Below, piece after piece: positions 62,261 to 64,000 of a stretch of 64,000 nt of DNA. A program made the position numbers and the translations under genes. Origin of the DNA: Deltaproteobacteria bacterium (GTDB lineage: Bacteria > Desulfobacterota > Desulfobacteria > Desulfobacterales > Desulfosarcinaceae); contig JAKALP010000028.1 in assembly GCA_021824175.1 (NCBI GenBank), forward strand, positions 1-64,000, given 5' to 3'. Within the stretch, counting starts at the first letter, position 1. Each line of letters opens with the position of its first letter. Below the pieces are notes generated by a model, which saw only the letters and a program-made list of their open reading frames with translations, was not told the origin of the DNA and made no database searches.

Positions 62261-63112
62261 GTGATTTCCAAAGCCAAACCCATCCTTCTTATGCTGCTGT
62301 GCCTTGCATTATGCGCAGGTTACGCGAACGCGGAAATTGAAACCAACGTTCTCAACACCCTCAAGCTTGATCACCCGGCCATTGCCATGGAAGTCTCGCT
62401 CAGCGGTCAAATGATTTTTGTCCTCAATGACCAAGGGCAACTGCTGGTCTATAATGCCTCGGGCCGTCTCTTGGACACCTTGAAAGTCGGACCCGAAATC
62501 AACCAGGTCAAAATCGGTCCCCGCGACGATGTTTTATATCTGAGCAACAGTAAAACCAACTCCATCCAAATTCTCAGCTTATCTTTTATTCAGGATATCA
62601 ATATCCAGGGGTCGCCCTTCAAAGGTCCCAAAAATGCGCCCGTGACCATGGTGCTTTTCAGCGACTTCCAGTGCCCCTATTGCTCCAGAATCGGCGCCAT
62701 CACCGATGAAGTACTTAAGAAATATCCTAAAGACGTGAAGCTGGTCTTTAAAAACTTCCCCCTGCCCATGCACCCCTTTGCGATGAAGGCCTCCCAGGCG
62801 GCCATGGCCGCCGACGCCCAAGGCAAATTCTGGGAATACCATGATCTGCTGTTCAGCAATCAAAGCATGTTCAGCGACGCTAAATTTGAAGAGTTCAGAC
62901 AAACCCTCAAGCTGGATAAAGCCAAATTCGATAAGGTGATGAATTCGCCTGAAACCATCGCCAAGATCAATACGGACAAAGCCGCGGGCGAGGAAGCCGG
63001 CGTGCGCGGCACCCCCACCCTCTATGTCAACGGCCGCATGGTGCGCCCCGCCACCGTGGAAGCCATCAGCGCCCTCATAGACAAAGCATTAGCAGATGCA
63101 AAGAAGAAGTAA
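62261..63112 (+). CDS. DsbA-like thioredoxin-fold protein, periplasmic
   Basis: 283 residues with a signal peptide (LLMLLCLALCAGYANA). Residues about 25-110 carry a beta-propeller-like segment (MIFVLNDQGQLLVYNASGRL). Residues about 120-280 form a DsbA/DSBA-like thioredoxin domain: VTMVLFSDFQCPYCSRIGAI (CPYC active site), FKNFPLPMHPFAMKASQAAM and cis-Pro GVRGTPTLYVNG. Likely disulfide chemistry or reductive work in the periplasm. It is divergent from ubiX (gap 241 bp) and has its own terminator. Confidence 0.9.
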   Translation: MISKAKPILLMLLCLALCAGYANAEIETNVLNTLKLDHPAIAMEVSLSGQMIFVLNDQGQLLVYNASGRLLDTLKVGPEINQVKIGPRDDVLYLSNSKTNSIQILSLSFIQDINIQGSPFKGPKNAPVTMVLFSDFQCPYCSRIGAITDEVLKKYPKDVKLVFKNFPLPMHPFAMKASQAAMAADAQGKFWEYHDLLFSNQSMFSDAKFEEFRQTLKLDKAKFDKVMNSPETIAKINTDKAAGEEAGVRGTPTLYVNGRMVRPATVEAISALIDKALADAKKK

Positions 63113-63396
63113 TCCATTCCAACAATAATTCCCAAAGGCCCCGCGCTGCCGCGGGGCCTGAATTTTCACGCCCCTTCTCGAAACTACCGATCCCCCCAAA
63201 AAACAAATTCAAACATTGGGGAGTAATTTCGGTTATACCTACCCCGCATGAATACGCGATAAACTGCGAAACGCATTCGGCTGGTTTATGGATTTGGCTA
63301 CGGGCGATTTCCACCTGTCGCAATTGGATCAACAGGAAGAAAAAAATCACTCCCGTTCGGCGCAAAGCATAACATAACAGCGGCGGAGATTCGATA
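63113..63396. other. 284-bp gap between DsbA-like gene and MBL fragment
   Basis: Contains the terminator at 63137-63162. The rest (63163-63396) shows no supportable coding frame; it adjoins the decayed MBL gene. Confidence 0.4.
63137..63162 (+). terminator. Rho-independent terminator after the DsbA-like gene
   Basis: GGCCCCGCG/CGCGGGGCC with a four-base loop (63137-63158), then TGAATTTT. It begins 25 bp after the stop codon. Confidence 0.85.
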
Positions 63397-63771
63397 TTAT
63401 GCAACTGAGTAATAGACAATCCCCTCGCGAAGGAACTTGTCCACCTCTCCACGCCCCGCCATCTCCTCCAAATGGGCCATAACCTCGGTGATAGCCAGCC
63501 GCTGATCAAATGCACGCAGGCTCACCCACGGAGCCACTTGGCCCTTGGCATACCAGGTCATGGCTTTGGCCAAAGAAAAAGCATTCAGTGGTCCGGCTTG
63601 CGGGGTCATAATCCGGGGAATCTCCTCCTTGCGTTTCTGGTGGTGGGCCAAGGTTTGTTGGATCATGCGCCCGAATCCTTTCACCGGCGGGCCATGGGAC
63701 GGCAGCATCAGGTTTACTTCCAGGGATTGAAGGCGATGCATGGAAGACAAGTAATCATTATTCTAACAGGT
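63397..63771 (-). pseudogene. C-terminal fragment of a metallo-beta-lactamase-fold hydrolase
   Basis: The frame gives NDYLSSMHRLQSLEVNLMLP followed by SHGPPVKGFGRMIQQTLAHHQ and ends in a winged-helix-like part (AITEVMAHLEEMAGRGEVDK). This is the last ~120 residues of MBL proteins of the LACTB2/RNase-like group (SHGPP for the final His). A stop (TAG at 63774-63772) lies directly before the conserved start of the fragment and no ribosome site precedes the first ATG (63750). The N-terminal HxHxDH half is missing, so I call it a truncated pseudogene. A frameshift in the sequence is the alternative. Confidence 0.65.
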
Positions 63772-63867
63772 CTGCATGAAAAGAATATGGCAAAGACATG
63801 CCTTCAGTCATTTCTCCGTCGGTGAAGCATCGTTGGAGAAAATTTTGCTCGCGACCTTTTCGCGCGC

Positions 63868-64000
63868 TCAAGGCCAAACCAGGCAGTCAGCCACCAGTTC
63901 CCAGAGGTATTTGACGCTTAGATCGGGTAGGCCGTACTTGGCCTTGATGTTGTTGAACTGGCCGTGGCAACTGTGGCAGGGCACGACCATCATCCGGGCG
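63868..64000 (-). CDS. Partial HdrD/TmcB-like iron-sulfur protein (C-terminus)
   Basis: The last 43 codons of a gene that enters from the right edge. It reads MMVVPCHSCHGQFNNIKAKY, then DLSVKYLWELVADCLVWP and stops. CHSCHG with KYLWELVADC is the end of a CCG domain (PF02754) of HdrD/TmcB-like subunits, which take part in quinol- or thiol-linked electron transfer in sulfate reducers. Only the C-terminus is here, so size and partners are unknown. Confidence 0.7.
   Translation of the reverse strand, partial: ARMMVVPCHSCHGQFNNIKAKYGLPDLSVKYLWELVADCLVWP

Overview
The window reads as a contiguous chromosomal segment of a Gram-negative bacterium. Base composition is a little above 50% GC by eye. 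Genes are densely packed, with many 1-25 bp overlaps. Several features point to an anaerobic member of the Desulfobacterota (sulfate-reducer-like): the futalosine menaquinone pathway, FolE2, a TIGR04219-type outer-membrane protein, a DUF4911 protein, and the C-terminus of an HdrD/TmcB-like iron-sulfur protein at the right edge. That placement is an inference. I see no CRISPR array, insertion sequence, integrase or prophage.

Layout. 34-5752 is a minus-strand run of five signalling and envelope genes (CHASE2 adenylate cyclase, SH3 protein, M48 protease, outer-membrane protein, HDOD protein). 6230-9617 holds an orphan flagellar-rod-like protein, an IHF/HU protein, tRNA-Pro(CGG), purA, tadA and, head to head with tadA, tRNA-Arg(ACG), the substrate of TadA. 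9835-13671 is a hybrid histidine kinase with a periplasmic binding protein. 13894-15550 is a type II NADH dehydrogenase and a HesB-like protein. 15634-17792 is a fused DAHP synthase-prephenate dehydratase preceded by an unannotated Phe-rich leader peptide and a complete transcription attenuator. 18742-23121 is a phage-shock module (pspA, NfeD-like, flotillin) with a sigma-54 promoter and a divergent pspF.

23176-28273 is the most interesting accessory block. A VIT/VWA protein with a C-terminal PEP-CTERM-like sorting signal is followed by an exosortase and a CreB/CreC two-component system. Its promoter carries three perfect TTCAT repeats spaced 11 bp apart. The same three repeats, at the same distance from a -10-like hexamer, lie upstream of creD 31 kb away (54301-54343). 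This suggests a Cre regulon that controls one exosortase and its single dedicated target.

28597-63112 is mostly housekeeping: tex, dtd, an NtrC-type regulator, dacB, folE2, a greA-rpoZ-ttcA-like run, lon-tsaB, pilD, a phosphoesterase, a Ser/Thr kinase fused to a DUF1566 domain, mrp, miaB, recJ, an RNase Z-like gene, creD, and a tightly overlapping ubiX-ubiD-mqnE-mqnA-mqnC operon. A DsbA-like protein, a decayed metallo-beta-lactamase fragment and a partial Fe-S protein close the window. Two pathways here consume chorismate: phenylalanine synthesis (attenuated) and menaquinone synthesis through MqnA.
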